Assembly: GCA_028641055.1 (NCBI GenBank) | Contig: CM054060.1 | Location: forward strand, 299,587,835-299,651,834 | From: Alopecurus myosuroides | Lineage: Eukaryota; Streptophyta; Magnoliopsida; Poales; Poaceae | DNA length: 64,000 nucleotides | Direction of reading: 5' to 3' | Shown: in pieces, positions 32,069 through 45,039 of the stretch | How the letters are laid out: every line of letters begins with the position of its first letter | Numbering within the stretch: the first letter of the stretch is position 1 | Made by a program: the position numbers and the translations under genes | Notes under the pieces: model-generated | Database searches by the model: none | Seen by the model: the letters and a program-made list of their open reading frames with translations, nothing else | What the model was told of the DNA's origin: nothing

Positions 32069-34273
32069 CTAGATTTTTTCGCCAGTGTACGATTCACTGT
32101 CTTCTTTTTTGGCTTCTGGCTTTTGCTTGGAAAACTTCCTCTTGGAATTCTTCCCTTTGTTTCCGGATCCTGCACTGTCTTTCATATGCTTGTTCAAGCG
32201 GCATTGTGCGTTAGTATGAGTAGGCTTCCCAAATTGCGAGTGGTGGACACAGTTTTCCGACTTGATTTTCTCCCACTCTTCTTTGGTGTAGTTTATAGGC
32301 TCGGTACTGCATCCTTTCCACCTATTTCCATTTTCCCTTCCAAAGGCTATGTTGACCTCTTTGTGTTTCTGTGTTGCATCTAGAGTTCCTTTTTTCTCAG
32401 GGCGAGGGTTCTTTTTGGCATGTATCAATGTATCGATATTGCCTCCTCTTGCCCTGATGTCGTCCTCGGCTGCAGCGTGTTCGTTGGCGGTTGTAAGCAT
32501 TGATCCGAGATCTTTGTGCCTTTTGGAGCCAATCATGAACGGTACAAGTCCGGGTTTTAGGCCATTGACGAAAGCATGCATTGCTTGAACGTCAGTTACG
32601 CCAGAGCAACTATTCTTCATTACCGTCCATCTTGAGATGAAATCCACGTATGGTTCGTCCTCAAATTGGGTGCAACGGTTTAGCTGGTTAATGCTATTCG
32701 GGCGTTTGTAGGTTCCCCGGAAATGCTGAGTAAATACTCGAGCCATATCATCCCAGCTGTCGACAGTTCTGGAGGGTAATCCATTGATCCAATCTCTGGC
32801 TCCATCCAGTAACATTAGGGGAAGAAACTTTACAGCTTCCAAGTCTGTCCCATTGTTGATCTGGACGGCTGTATGATAGTCTGAGAGCCAGGTATCCGGG
32901 TTTGTACTGCCGGTATATTTTTGGTATGTTGGACCAACTTTGGCAAAGCCAGCATGTAGGGTTATCCTTCGGATCCTATCTGTGAAGCACTTAGGTCCAA
33001 AGTATAACTCGTCTCTTTCCGCTCTATCCATGTGTGCGGAGTACCTGCCGGCTGAATGGACAGAAGGGAATCTGCTCCTTTCTTTTCCATTGTGGCGCGA
33101 ACGCGCTTTTCCGGTATTCTCTCTATTTCTTCCGAGATCTTGCCCCTTTGGATAAGGTGGAGTTCTAGTCCTGTTTCTTTCCTTATTTCTCGGGGGTGTC
33201 CGGGATCTCTCACGCCTGTGAGGTATATCCTGCCTTCCAGCTTTTTCGGCTAGGCGTCTCGGAGGTGGCATTGCTTTACCGTCATTCCGGTGCTTTTCTT
33301 CCCGATCGCGAGGACTAAGTCCGTCTTTTGGGAGATGGGATCCGGTTCTAGACGCTTCATCCTTGTTGTCGGGATTTTTCTTGTCTTTTCTCGGATCTGC
33401 TTTCTTCTCTTTTGAATTGCTTGAATCTCCTGGTTCTTCTGGTCCAGTTGCTCCAGCGGCGCATGTAGCTGTTTTACATAGGGCTGAGTCGTCATGCAAC
33501 TTCCCTGATCGCTGATGTCCTCGCTGTTGTTGTTGCAATGCTTTTCCTAAGAACGCATACACCCCTTGAAGTTTTTCACCATTGGAGTACATATCATTGT
33601 TGAGGATGGCGAACGCTGCTTCCGCATTTTCTGCTGCGGTTTTGTATATTGGTTCGCCTCTGGCATCTTTGTCGTTTACCTGCTTTTGCCAAGATGGGTT
33701 GTGAAACATTTCTTTTGGCGGCAGTACTTCCGGTCTTACAATTCCGGGTAACCTTGTAGGTTTAATTCCAGATCTATTCTTTCTCTCGTATTCCTAGATT
33801 TCTTCCTTCATGAGCTTGATGTCGTCGTGGGTTTTTTCGAGGTGTTCGCGAGTTCTGAATAGATGTTGCTGTTGCCTCTGGAGAGTTTGTCTCCTCGGTT
33901 CTAGCACTTCAGGGGGTTCATGCAGTCCCACTGGTGTTTGTAGTAACTCATGTTCTTCTTGTTCTGTCATTGGCGGAACAAGGATTTCTTTTGTTTTCTT
34001 CTCCGAAGGTTTCACACCGCTTGCGTCTCCGACTTCCGGGATTTCATTGGATGGATCAGCCAATTTCTTCTTCTGGAGTTTATATTGGAGCTTTTTAGCA
34101 GTTTTGTGTTTCTTCTTGGAAGAGGGAGGTTTCCTGCAGGGTTCTTCCTCTGTCAATTCTTTGACATCGGGGAATTTTGGAGAGGTTTCTCCTTCTTCTC
34201 TCTCTTCCTCTGGCGGAGGCGTTCTAGGGATTTCCTGATTGTCGGCATTCGTGTTTTCAGCCGGTTTTGCCAT
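32069..34273 (-). pseudogene. Tat element gag
   Basis: The N-terminal part (33794-34273) is charged and Pro/Lys-rich; a TAG at 33794-33796 interrupts it. The next 546 codons contain a basic Arg-rich region (HRRERSRTPPRNKERNRTRT) and then a Gag core: WLSDYHTAVQINNG, LLDGARDWINGLPSRTVDSW and RVFTQHFRGTYKRPNSINQL. A finger-like segment CVHHSQFGKPTHTNAQC lies near the end. The product would package element RNA. The frame ends at TAG 32069-32071. Confidence 0.87.
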
Positions 34274-34366
34274 AAGTACTTCATGGAATCCCTCTTGGAA
34301 GGATTTGACCTTTCTTTCGAAAGCGTCTTCATCTTCGTCTTCGGTATCAAAGTGATCCGATCCGGT

Positions 34367-34853
34367 TTACGACTCTAATCTTGCCTCAATGGCGTCTAGT
34401 ACAGAGTCAGCTTCCGAGTTCGTCGTGATGCTGACGGATGTCGAATCTTCCACCTCTGTTGTGGGAGTGTTGTTTTCTGCCTCTTGCACGGGATTACTTT
34501 CATCCGTGTTTTCGGCGATCTCGGATTGCACCATGCCGATAAAGTGTGATTCACTTGTATGTCGGCGATCTGAGCAAAACCCGGTATCGTAGTCATCTTC
34601 GACTGGGTATAGGGCGGGTGGGATAAATTTACTTCCACCGCAAAACCCCATGGCCTCTGCAGTTAATCCGATAAAAATATTTGCAGATCCAATCGGTAAC
34701 ACGCAGGCACTTACCATATGATTTTGCGCCGGTATGTAAGATCCGTTGTCGAGGAAGCGTCCAACGTCGTTGTCGAACTCATAGCTTCCAACAGTTATGG
34801 AACTGCCGATCCCGCCGAGTATCCCAGATTGAAACTTAACGCCTGACGTCTCT
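34367..34853 (-). CDS. leader ORF between primer site and gag
   Basis: The frame is open from inside the 5' LTR through the primer site to TAA 34367-34369 and is in phase with gag. The part after the primer site is about 160 codons. It includes MGFCGGSKFIPPALYPVED and an acidic Thr/Ser-rich end, with no domain I recognise. It may be the true start of gag separated by a nonsense change, or an extra leader protein as known upstream of gag in some Tat elements (Ogre). Neighbouring frames have decayed, which favours the first reading. Confidence 0.45.
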
Positions 34854-34873
34854 GGCCCCACGGTGGGCGCCAA
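34854..34873 (-). other. primer binding site of the Tat element
   Basis: The minus strand reads TTGGCGCCCACCGTGGGGCC one base after the 5' LTR. This primer site type is common in grass Tat elements; I do not assign the tRNA. Confidence 0.8.
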
Positions 34874-34874
34874 C

Positions 34875-35417
34875 TTTCGAGACATCGCAGTAGATTTCAT
34901 AGACGGGGGTGCCATGAGACTACCGATAGAGACGTGGGGGACGTGGTTGTGCGAAGGACAATGACACAGGGTTTTTACCCAGGTTCGGTACGGCGCAGTA
35001 ATGCGACGTTCCTACTCCTGCAAACTCACTATTCAGGACTAAAGCTTGGAAATACAGAGTACAATGTGAGGTTCTATTGGCTGCTCGTCAAGGATCAACC
35101 TCTCGGCGAGTTAGCCTTTAGCTTCTTGTCTATCTATCATATCTCCCGTCCAGCTTTATATAACAGCCGGATTAGGGAAAACAGAGTAGGAAACCTAGAA
35201 GACTACGATAACTCTCTAACTTGGGAAATAAGGAATCCGCCTTCCACTCCAAGCCAGATCACGTGGGCCGTGATCCGGGTTCTTCTAGAATCCGGCTTCT
35301 GTGCATCAGCTTACTAGGCCGCCTAACGGACCATAGCCCATTACCATTTAGGCCACCTTGGTAATCCGGCACTTTAGACTACCATCTGATATACCCCTAG
35401 TTGGTATATATCCGACA
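34875..35417 (-). repeat. 5' LTR of the Tat element
   Basis: This 543 bp partner of 23312-23855 keeps the start TGTCGGATATATACC but has a changed end (TCGAAA for TCGACA). A TATA-type TTATATAAAG lies near 35157 on the minus strand and should drive the sense RNA. Confidence 0.93.
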
Positions 35418-35422
35418 GTGAA

Positions 35423-36470
35423 AATGTAGTTTCATAGTGTCAGCATTCTTGGAAAGTCACCAAGTTCAATAAAGAACTCCTTGACACAAAATATTCTTAT
35501 TATTTTGTTGTCAACACAACGATATACTTAGCCTTTGTTCTAGTATCCGTCACAATACTTTAATTTTGGAACTCTTTCAAATCCAGCATGGAACTTTCTT
35601 CCAGCCTATTGTGCTACCCTTCATCACATATTTGAATTGAGATAAAATTATTTGAATAGATGACAAGACTATTAGTGTAACATATTACAACAAATGTTTA
35701 GTCATTACTACATAGGAAAACACATCCTTAACATTTACGAAATGGCATAATGATCTCTCCCACTGTTGTCTAGTCATCATATGAATTATCCTGCTATAAC
35801 ATTTTATAGCACGGGACTCATCTGGTTGTGTACATAGCATGGAACATGTGACTTAGAAATCTCAATTTCAATGATGCTCATCATGTGTCAAAACACTTGA
35901 ATCTTGCTCAATTATTTTCCATGTGACAAGAACTCCTTCTTGTCATTTCGATATTGACTTACTTCAATATTTTATCTATATAATTTGGCTTCAATCATAT
36001 CAGGCGCTTCAAGCCATCTCTTATAGATATCGATGCCCAATATCTTCTAAGCCTTTCATCAATATGAAAATCTTAACCGTGTTAATTTAAAAATACATAT
36101 TTTCCAATCAATCATATGTCATCTACATAAAGTATTGAAAATATGTCAAATCGCTCCCACTTAATTTCTTGTAATTCTACAAGCATCTTTATCGTTCATG
36201 ATGCAATCAAACTCTTTTGATAACTTCATTAAGGCAAAGATTTCAACTTTGTTATGCTCACTTCAACCATTGAAGTGTGCATACCTTTCTACCAATCTTT
36301 TGAATTTTACAAAACTCTCAAATCGTGTCAAGTACACATCCTTGATCAAACTTTTTCGAGAGGAGAGTTGGTTTTGTTATTCAACTTAAATATCATAATA
36401 TGTAACTTTGCTAGAACTATCCGCAAATACTAAGCATCACTACGGAAGATCAAATCTTGTAGTAGTCAAC
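35423..36470 (-). other. Angela-type interior between the Tat element and solo LTR 2
   Basis: About 1 kb of AT-rich, decayed Copia interior. It lies in the 3' half where pol should be, but no frame above ~65 codons survives and I cannot place catalytic motifs. Confidence 0.6.
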
Positions 36471-36475
36471 TCTTT

Positions 36476-39400
36476 TGTAACATCCCAAGTCTGAAAAATA
36501 AGCCTTTAGAATGTTTTCTCTCTGTTATTTTATGTTTTGCATCATGGCATCATGTTGATTGCAATTGTTTTGTTTGTTTTCCATTTGTTTTCCTCTGTTT
36601 TCATTTGTTTTCCAACTGTTTTCATTTGTTTTCCTTTGTTTTCTATTTGAATTTCAAACCAAAATTCAAACCTTTTGTTTCATCCTTGTGATGTTACAAT
36701 TTCTAAAATGATATTTTAAAATAAAACAATTATTTGCTTCCATTAAATTTGTGATTCCAAACTATTGTTTTATTTCTATAAAAATACACCCAATAATCAA
36801 ACCTTTTTGTAAATTCAATTATGATTTTTCTTCCAAGCAACAACCCTGTTGAAAGTTATGAAAATTGCAAAACAAAACTCTCCAAATAAAATGGTTCAAT
36901 TAACACTTCCATTTGTTTCCATGAAATAATAATAAGCTCAACTCTCATTTGTCATTTAATAATCCACCTAATATAAATTGCATTCAAAACTCAAATTCAA
37001 ATCAAATCAATCCTACTTGGCTACTTCAAAATATGGGCTTAAGAATTAAAATCTTGCAAACAAATTAATTCAATAATGTTGTCATAAGTGTTTGAATTCA
37101 TTGGATAAAAAAAATTGTTTATTTCAAAACCCCAAGGGACACCCTATTGAAAAATTCAACCACCCATCTCTAAAACTAAGTTAACATCTCCAAAATTTTG
37201 GAAGTGGTGGTAACTTTGCTTTGAGTACTGTTTGCAAAGTAATAAAACATCTCATAAAAAAATTAAAAACCCCAAACCTTATTTGGAGTCCAACTAACCA
37301 ATTAAAACAATCAAATTAATATTCCAAAATTTTGAAGTTATTGGTAAATTGCTTTAATTGCTGTTTTTGCAAAGTTACTGAGAAGGTTATTCAAAAAAAA
37401 AATAAGAAAACCAAATCCTTTTCCTTTCTCTCAATCTCTTTTACAAAAAAAAAAACAAGGATCAAAAGCCAACGGTTCAGGGGGGGGGGAGAGAACCCAG
37501 TACAGCCCACTTCTCCCAAAGCCCACACAGCCCCCCTCTCGCTGTTCTCCCTCCTGTCGCTGTCTGACGGTACGGCATGGCCAGGATCTTCCCACGTTGC
37601 CTTCCCTCAATCACCACCACAAGCTTGCTGCCTCCTTAAAGTCTCTCCCTCCTGCTTGCCCTAGCTAGCCTAGCCTGCCTCCTCCCACAACGCCGCCACC
37701 CTGCCTCTCCCCTCGATCTCCCTCTCTTCCACCCTCTGCTTTTCCTCTCTGTAAGCTCTCTGAAAACCTGCACCACACCGAAAAAAAGGCCCTCCTTTCA
37801 CCGGCGATCGCCGCCGGTAGCTTCTCCTTCCGGCCAGGGCGGGTGCGGGAATGGAATACCCGCACCGCCCTCTCCCTCCTCGACCTCTCGGCCGCCCTCG
37901 AGGAGCTCCGAGGCGCCGCCGCCGTCCAAGTCCTCGCCGGCCCGCCTCCCTGCATCCGCCCCGACCCCCTCCTGCTCGAGGCCATCTAGGTGAGGCCGTC
38001 CCCCCCCGATCGCTACTCCTCCCTCCCTCCTTCCTCTCACACGCATGCACCACACGGCCGCAACACACAGCCCTCCGGCGAGCCACGGCCGGCCCGCCAC
38101 CGAGATCACTGCCGGCGATCCCTCCTGTATCCCTTACGATCGGGTTCAGTACGTGCAGGCGAAGTTCAGTTAAGCCCGAGGGGTGCACCTCAAAACCCCC
38201 CCGTTTCCCTTCCAAACAGCAACACAGATTCCACCGCAGTGGTAGAGGAACCCTTGCGCGCAGCACAGGGGGAGGGGTTCGACTCCCCCCTCTCCCAATT
38301 AAACCAAACATTTTTGTTTCTTTTTGTTTGGTCACAGAACCTTCACAAAATCACCAATAGGTCCTTGTAATTCTTTTCTAGCCCCTGCAAATTATTTTCT
38401 AAGTCCCTGTTTCACTAAAAATGGCAGATTTGCACTATATCTTGTAAATTGCATAAGAAAATCATTGTAACTCCAAATTTAACTTTTTAAATATGTTTTC
38501 TGTCCCAAATTAAATGTTCTTTCCAAATATAAAATTTGTTTACTGTTTTGAATATTTTAAATTGGTGCAATATTTGAAAACTTGTCAAATTCACTTAAAC
38601 TTGCAAAATTCATAACTTGGGCATAAAAATTCCAAATCCAACAAACTTAATATGTTTTCCAATCCATTTTTCATGTACTTTCCAAATATAAATTTTGTTT
38701 GCTGTTTTTAATAATTTAAATTGCTGAAAACAACTGTTTCTTAATTATTGCATTTAAAATTGCCAAAATAATAACTTGCTCATTTTAAATCCAATTTCCA
38801 CAAATGAAATATGTTTTCCATGCAAAATTAAACCACCTTTCCAAATATAAAATTTGTTTCATGTTTTGAATAATTAAAAGTGGTTAAATAATTTAAACCT
38901 TATTTAATTCATTTAATATTGCTAAATTCATAACTTGATCAAAACAAATTCTTTTGGGATATATAAAATATGTTTTCAAACCATAAAAGCATAACCTTTT
39001 CAACTATGAAACTTCACTAAATGTCTTGAACAAATAAAAATTCAAATAAGTTCATGTTTGAATTAAATTCATTTAATTCTTGCTTACACTTGTTTAATTC
39101 ATAAATAAATCATTTGAAATCCTTTTTCAACAAGTGAAACATGCAATCCACCTAAAATTGTGTGTTCTTATCAAATATGAACTTTGTTATCAATTTTGAA
39201 CAATTCAAAGTGGTGAAAACAACAATTGCTTGTGTAACCCTTTAAGTAACCAAAATTTCTTAACTTAATAAGTGAGTTTCTAAACTTGGTAAACCTTATT
39301 TCCAATTGATTCTATTGTTGTTATTTTGTTGTTTTCCTCATCCATGCATCATGCTAATCCACTTTCATCTATTGGTTAGTTGTAAAACAATTAATTCAAC

Positions 39401-41430
39401 CATAATTCATGGGCTTTTCATATGCAATCCAATTGCATGTGGGTCCATTTAATCATGTTGTTATCTTGTCAACTAGTTTATTTCTATGCATCAATTAAAT
39501 GGTCATGCATCATCCCATGTTTGTGCACTATGCCATGTTATTGATTGTTTGCCTCTGCGTTGTTTGTTTGCTTCTTCTCGGATACCAAACGACGTTGAGA
39601 CCGACGATACTTACGACATCCCTTCTAAGGATTTAGCTCAGTACCAGGCTACTGGGTTTGCAGGCAAGTTATCACTCACATGAACCATCGTGTTCCTTTC
39701 AACATTGGATACCGATACTTTCCGTTGTCTATTCTGCTAGCCCTATGAATAGTTGTTTCTGTTACGAACCTATCACATGTATCCTTTAACCCTGATATTG
39801 CCTCACCTCCATACCTATAACCTTTTGTTGAAGCCCGTGTCTTACTAGCATGCTTAGGTTGTTTTGCTCGAGTCTGTTACCCGTTACTTTCTGTTACTAC
39901 TCTTTTACGTTCTGGGGGCTCGATGTTTAATCAATCAATCATGCTAATGTTACTATTAATAATAAATTTGATGATAAGGCACCGGCAGGAGGCCCAGGGT
40001 GGTTTTGAGGCCTGCTAGTGTCGACCCTAATAGGAAAAGGGTCTTGTCTACTGATCGATGATGAGCGCACTAACCGTATGTGGGAAGCGAGTATGGGCGC
40101 CCCCCTCAATTTGATTCGATTCGCATCTCGTCCAAATCGCCACACGTAGTTCGGGCTTTCCATTTGCTGCATGCATGATCTTGCGAGCCCAGGCCAGGGT
40201 GGAACGTTTGTAGTCGGCATTTAGGGCGGCGTGGTCTTCCAGTGCTATGAGGGTCCCCTTTTCTTCGTGGGGCTCGATTAGCCGCGCACGCACATCACGT
40301 GGTGCTCTGGGCTTGATGCGAAGAAGAGTTGAGTTGTGCTGAGTGCCCCGCTTGGTGGGAGGCATCCCATCTGGCGGGTTATTCATACGTGTACGGCCAA
40401 ATTGGTGCAACCCTGCAGGGATAATCTTCTCGAGAAGCCGTGTTTTCCGCTGTTATGGATTACTTGGTGAAAGTACTGGCTAACAAGTACTCAGGACAAC
40501 TTAAACCTAATGATTAACAACTTTACACCCAATGATTAATAACTTGACTAGTTATAGGCTTATTGACACAATAATTTGAACCATCATTATTTCAACTGTG
40601 TGAGTTATCCTCGGATTGCTTCTTTGGATAAGGGGCGAGATCCAGGATGGGTTTGTTTGAAGTTATCTTTCAGTTGGTTACAATCCTCGATCTTATCTCC
40701 TTTCTGTTAGCCGGAAGTGGTAGAATCTCTGTAGTTGGTTAGCGCAGCCAGTTGCAGCATCTTTTATATCCCTTTCCTTCCGTTGAACCCAAAGCATCTA
40801 TGCTTGGTGTTGACGGGTTACACTTTGGTGAACTGTGAGTCTTGCTTGCCAGTACGTTTATGTACTGACCCCTTTGGGGCTGTGGTTTCCGTAGACCTAC
40901 GTTTCCGAAGATCTACATGGTGGCTACTACGTGGAGTATGACGATACTGCTGACGAGTAGATAGCGGACCCGGGCAGGATCCGAGACTTCGTGGATGGGC
41001 TCCGTCTGTTCGTTTCCGGCCTCTTAGGCCTATTTGGTTCTTGTCTGTACTCAGACATTTTGGATGCTTCCGCTGTGATGTAATGATGTATTGTTGGGGC
41101 ATGTGCCCTTTGAATGATTGTATCTGCTATCTCTGCTCTAATGAGAGTCATTTGCAACTTATTTCAAACTTTTGTGTCGTAGAGATCTGTTGTGATATCA
41201 CTTGTTAAACGCCGTTGACGTACCATGTGTGTATGGTTTGAAGTACGTCAATGGAAGTATCCTGATTTCTATGGGATAGTTTACGTCGACGCTGAACAGA
41301 TAGGGGTTGGTTGTCACACATACGTGTGTTGGCCTACTCGTAAGAGGACGCGGGAGCCGGTAAGCCCAGTAATCCAATCTACTACTGTTCAACGGAACGG
41401 CGAGTATCCTTTAGAAGTCCGGGTGCGACA
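36476..41430 (+). mobile_element. solo LTR 2, long Tekay-like Gypsy LTR, 5.0 kb
   Basis: It begins TGTAACATCCC and ends GGGTGCGACA with a perfect target duplication TCTTT (36471-36475 and 41431-41435). Organisation matches solo LTR 1: AT-rich start, GC-rich middle (37490-38300), AT-rich stretch with AAATATGTTTTCC words, then CTGCAGGGATAATCTTCTCG near 40413. No primer site or polypurine tract is present. Long frames in the GC-rich middle (for example 37670-38335 minus) have no domain and look compositional. Confidence 0.87.
38232..38286 (+). promoter_or_regulatory. tRNA-like module (A-box and B-box) in solo LTR 2
   Basis: CCGCAGTGGTAGAGG resembles a tRNA D-arm/A-box and GGTTCGACTCC (38276-38286) matches the B-box. 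The intervening TTGCGCGCAGCA resembles TGCGCGCCAGCA at the same place in solo LTR 1. A T5 run follows near 38310. The acceptor stem does not pair fully, so this is not called as a tRNA gene. Confidence 0.5.
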
Positions 41431-41435
41431 TCTTT

Positions 41436-44400
41436 GAACTTCGTCGAAAACAACTTTTCGATAAGTACAACTTTCAAAGGATGTTAAAATGCATGTCTTT
41501 GTTGCTATATAGACCCTTTTGCTATCGTTAGGCATCAATCCTATCGAAAGAACTACCAAGTCACATACTTGATATTCATACAAGGATACTATGGCGGATA
41601 TAATGACTCATAGTCAATTTTACGAAGTCGGGGCCATTTGCTTCCTTTATAAGGTCCAAGTCCTTTTGTTGTCAAAACAATACTTTACTCTTAAACCATA
41701 AGTTGGTCTAAGTACAAAGTTTTAGGACTTTTGTGGTTCAGTTCGCAAACTCATTTGAAGTATCTACAACATTTGTAGTGTCTTCTACTTAGTCAAAATA
41801 GGAAACCCCGGAACAACTTCCAGTGCTACGCTACTCTTGACATAATAACAAAGATTCTCTAATCTCGTTGAGTTTGTACTGTCCTCCTACTCACTTGTTT
41901 CGCAAGAACTACTTTCTCAAGAAATCAACCATTTCTGACAAACAACATTTGTCTTTTGGTACGGTGATAGGAGAAATACCCAATGTTTTATTTGGGATAA
42001 CCTTATAAACATATATTTATCCTATTTTGGTTTAAACATTTTACACATGCTATGCGTACCAAAACTTAAGAAAATGACAATTCGGGTCACTACCCAAACC
42101 ATATCCTATATGTTGTCAATTTCAACGGATCATGATGGTGCTCTTTTCAGTGAAAAAGCGGTTGTCACTAATGTATAAACTACAAAATTATAATGGCATT
42201 TTTATTAATCTTACCATGTCAAACAAGGTTTGATTTTGTCTCTTGAATACTCCAAACTAATGTGGGGTATTCGAGAAGTATAAGTTGTAGAACAATTATG
42301 CAACTCCTCAGATGTTTTGCTAAACTTGTAAATCAAACTTTATCCTTTATGATCCAATCATAAATACTTGATTATCTTGTTAAGATGATTTTTTACGTCA
42401 TATTAACAACCATTTGAACCAATTCAAAAATTCAAACTCCGTTATCTTTAAATAGATATACTCACATATCTACTCAAATCATCGACATAATTTTATGAAG
42501 GAAATATTAATCCACCATACATTACTACACATAATGGACTATGTACATCAATATGTATAATGTCCACTAAATTAGTCGTATATTCTACTTTGTTCTAAGA
42601 ACGGAATTCTAGTCATCTTTTGGAAGAGGTCTCACAAGCGTTAATTTATTCAAAACAAAATGACTCCGGAAGTCCATCAATATGGAGTTCCTTCATGTTT
42701 TCCTTTCTGATATGAACTAAAATAGTGGTGTCACAATTTAAGTGAAACTCTTTTACGTCTTGCAACGTTTAGCATTTAGTCTTATAGATGTTTACTTTAT
42801 CAACATGATTTATATTAACATATCCATCAATTATAGAATATGGTCATAGTTTGAACAATCCCATTTGTTCTCACAAAAGACCAGAACAAAATAACAACTT
42901 ATTAAGATCTTAAAATAAATCTTGAATGTTTGGTTCGATACGACAATGAACACAATAACACTTTATTACTGTTCTTGTCATAATCGATTCCACATCTATT
43001 ACTAGTTTCTTCTAGGCCCTTGTATTTCTTGCATTGCGTTGCTTTGTATGACAACTCATACCAACCAATGTGGTATAAAAATACCCCAAAAATACTTTTT
43101 TAACTAGAAATACATCTACAACTTGTATATCAAGCATATACTCCTGAGCTGGACTTCTCCAATTATCTTCTTTTCTGCCATATATCTTTTTGTAATTCTA
43201 TTTTCAATATTCCCTTTCCTTCACAGCAGAATCATTCAACATCAAACAATGCTAGTCTTACTAGCTCATTTTCTTTGGCGTGTTAGTCATATACTATCAC
43301 CCATTGAGTCATACTTGGAGTTTGATTGTTCTACTAATATCACCATATTAATAGTATTCTTCTATATGCCACTCTTAGCAATCTCCAAGTAAGGTAAACA
43401 ACTTTACCCATACTTTTAATCCATCCCATCATAATTTTTTTATGATTAAGATAATATAGCTCGAAGGAAGGAATTTAGAGGATAATTTCAGCGCCCAACT
43501 TCTTGGAATATTCAAACGCCTAGCATCTTCAATCATTGCATATATTCAAATAATATAAGCATACATTGCCACGCTAAATTATACTCAGTCATGTTGCCAC
43601 AAATAAGTTTCTAGATATCAATATATCTTTCACTTGATTGTTTCTGAAAATAATTCTTTTTAGTTCCTAAATCACCTTGATCAACAAAACATTCTTTTGA
43701 AGATAAAGTAATATGGAAGCAACCATGACTCTGGATTCTAAGTAGGAATTATTTGCTCTCTAGATCAATCAATCATTAACCATATGGAGCTAGGTAGGAC
43801 ATACCAAAAATCTACAATACGACTCAATTTTAAATTTCACTAATACGGTACCAATCTTAAATGATTATTACCAGATCATAACAGTTATATCTCAATTAAT
43901 AATCTAAGTGTAAGGTAGTTATGTGGATGCCAATGAATACTATAATTTGTGAAAATTCACTTTGATTAGTTGTTCATGATAAATAAGTTCAAGTTAATTC
44001 AAAATTATTCAATGAACTCCCACTCAAAAACAACATCCCTCTTAGTCGTCTTTAGTGATTACACGAACCAAATTCACTACACCAAAACCGATCATCACGT
44101 GAGATGATGTAGCTGCAAAGGCGAACATCGACATGTTCATCATATCATCCATATGACTCATGCTTTACCTTTCGGTTACGTGTTCCGAGGCCATGTGTGT
44201 ACATGCTAGGCTCTCCAAGTAGAACCATAGTATTGCGTGTGTTTCAAGGCCATGTCTGTACATGCTAGGCTTGAAAACGCCCGTTTTATGCGAATGTTGA
44301 GTCTATCACACCCGATCATCACGTGGTGTCTCGAAACGACGAACTTTCTTAACGGTGCATACTTAAGGAAGAGCACATTATTATCTTGATATTAAGTGAG

Positions 44401-45025
44401 AGGGGTCATCTTATAATGCTACCGTCACTCTCTAAGAAAAATAAGATGCATAAAAAGGATTAACATCACATGTAAGGATAATGTGATATGATATGGTCCT
44501 TCTTGCACTTGATCTCCATCATTCCACCGGCGTGGTACCAAGTTCCATGGAACCCCCATCTTGATTGTCCATCAATAATAAGGAAACCATATGGATACCT
44601 TTCGGTATATCAATAATTTACAAAAGAGATCATCTCATAATCAAATTTGTACCATTGAACATATCACATCACATGACCAACAAAAACTAGTTAGACGCCT
44701 CTAATTTATTATTGCACATTTTACGTGGCTTAAGGCTTTCGAGGATAAAACCGTTCATACCTACGAACATGAACCACAACGTTGATAAACATATTTTTAC
44801 CAACCCTTCGTAGATTAGATCTTAACTATAGTTGGAGAAACGGACACCCCCTCAGCCACAAGTGAGACAATTCTCGCGTACATAGTACACGTAAACTTAG
44901 TCTATGGAAGCTTCATCCAACTATGCCTCTAAGATCATAAAATACTCAAGGAGGCAATAACATGATCATCAACGCCCACATACTCATATGTGTTCTACCC
45001 GTACAAAACATCTACGCATAGATCT
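41436..45025 (-). other. Angela-type interior, 5' half including leader
   Basis: About 3.6 kb of decayed Copia interior with no long frame. The leader part near 44090-44340 carries paired phrases (CATGTGTGTACATGCTAGGC and a near copy; CGATCATCACGTG twice) that I recognise from Angela/BARE leaders. Gag and protease should lie here but are not readable. Confidence 0.65.
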
Positions 45026-45038
45026 GGCTCTGATACCA
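45026..45038 (-). other. primer binding site of the Angela-type element
   Basis: The minus strand reads TGGTATCAGAGCC just after the LTR end, complementary to the 3' end of initiator tRNA-Met. Confidence 0.88.
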
Positions 45039-45039
45039 C

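Larger units (their letters stand above)
23312..35417 (-). mobile_element. complete Tat-lineage Ty3/Gypsy retrotransposon with an antisense gene
   Basis: Two LTRs of ~544 bp, a perfect 5 bp target duplication GTGAA (23307-23311 and 35418-35422), a primer site and a polypurine tract define a 12.1 kb element on the minus strand. Minus-strand coding order is leader ORF, gag, protease, RT, degenerate RNase H, second RNase H, integrase. The second RNase H is the hallmark of the Tat lineage. Plus-strand exons of a separate gene occupy 24455-27363 between pol and the 3' LTR. LTRs differ at roughly 15-20 positions by eye (about 3 percent), so the insertion is of middle age. Confidence 0.95.

Noticed and set aside
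27993..34915. plus-strand frames opposite gag-pol of the Tat element (for example 29602-30012, 33810-34378)
   Set aside because: They are shadows of the minus-strand coding frames; no splice pattern or domain supports them, unlike the antisense gene at 24455-27363.
37670..38335. 221-codon minus-strand frame in solo LTR 2
   Set aside because: It has the same situation as in solo LTR 1: low-complexity Arg/Gly-rich translation of a GC-rich LTR segment, with competing frames.
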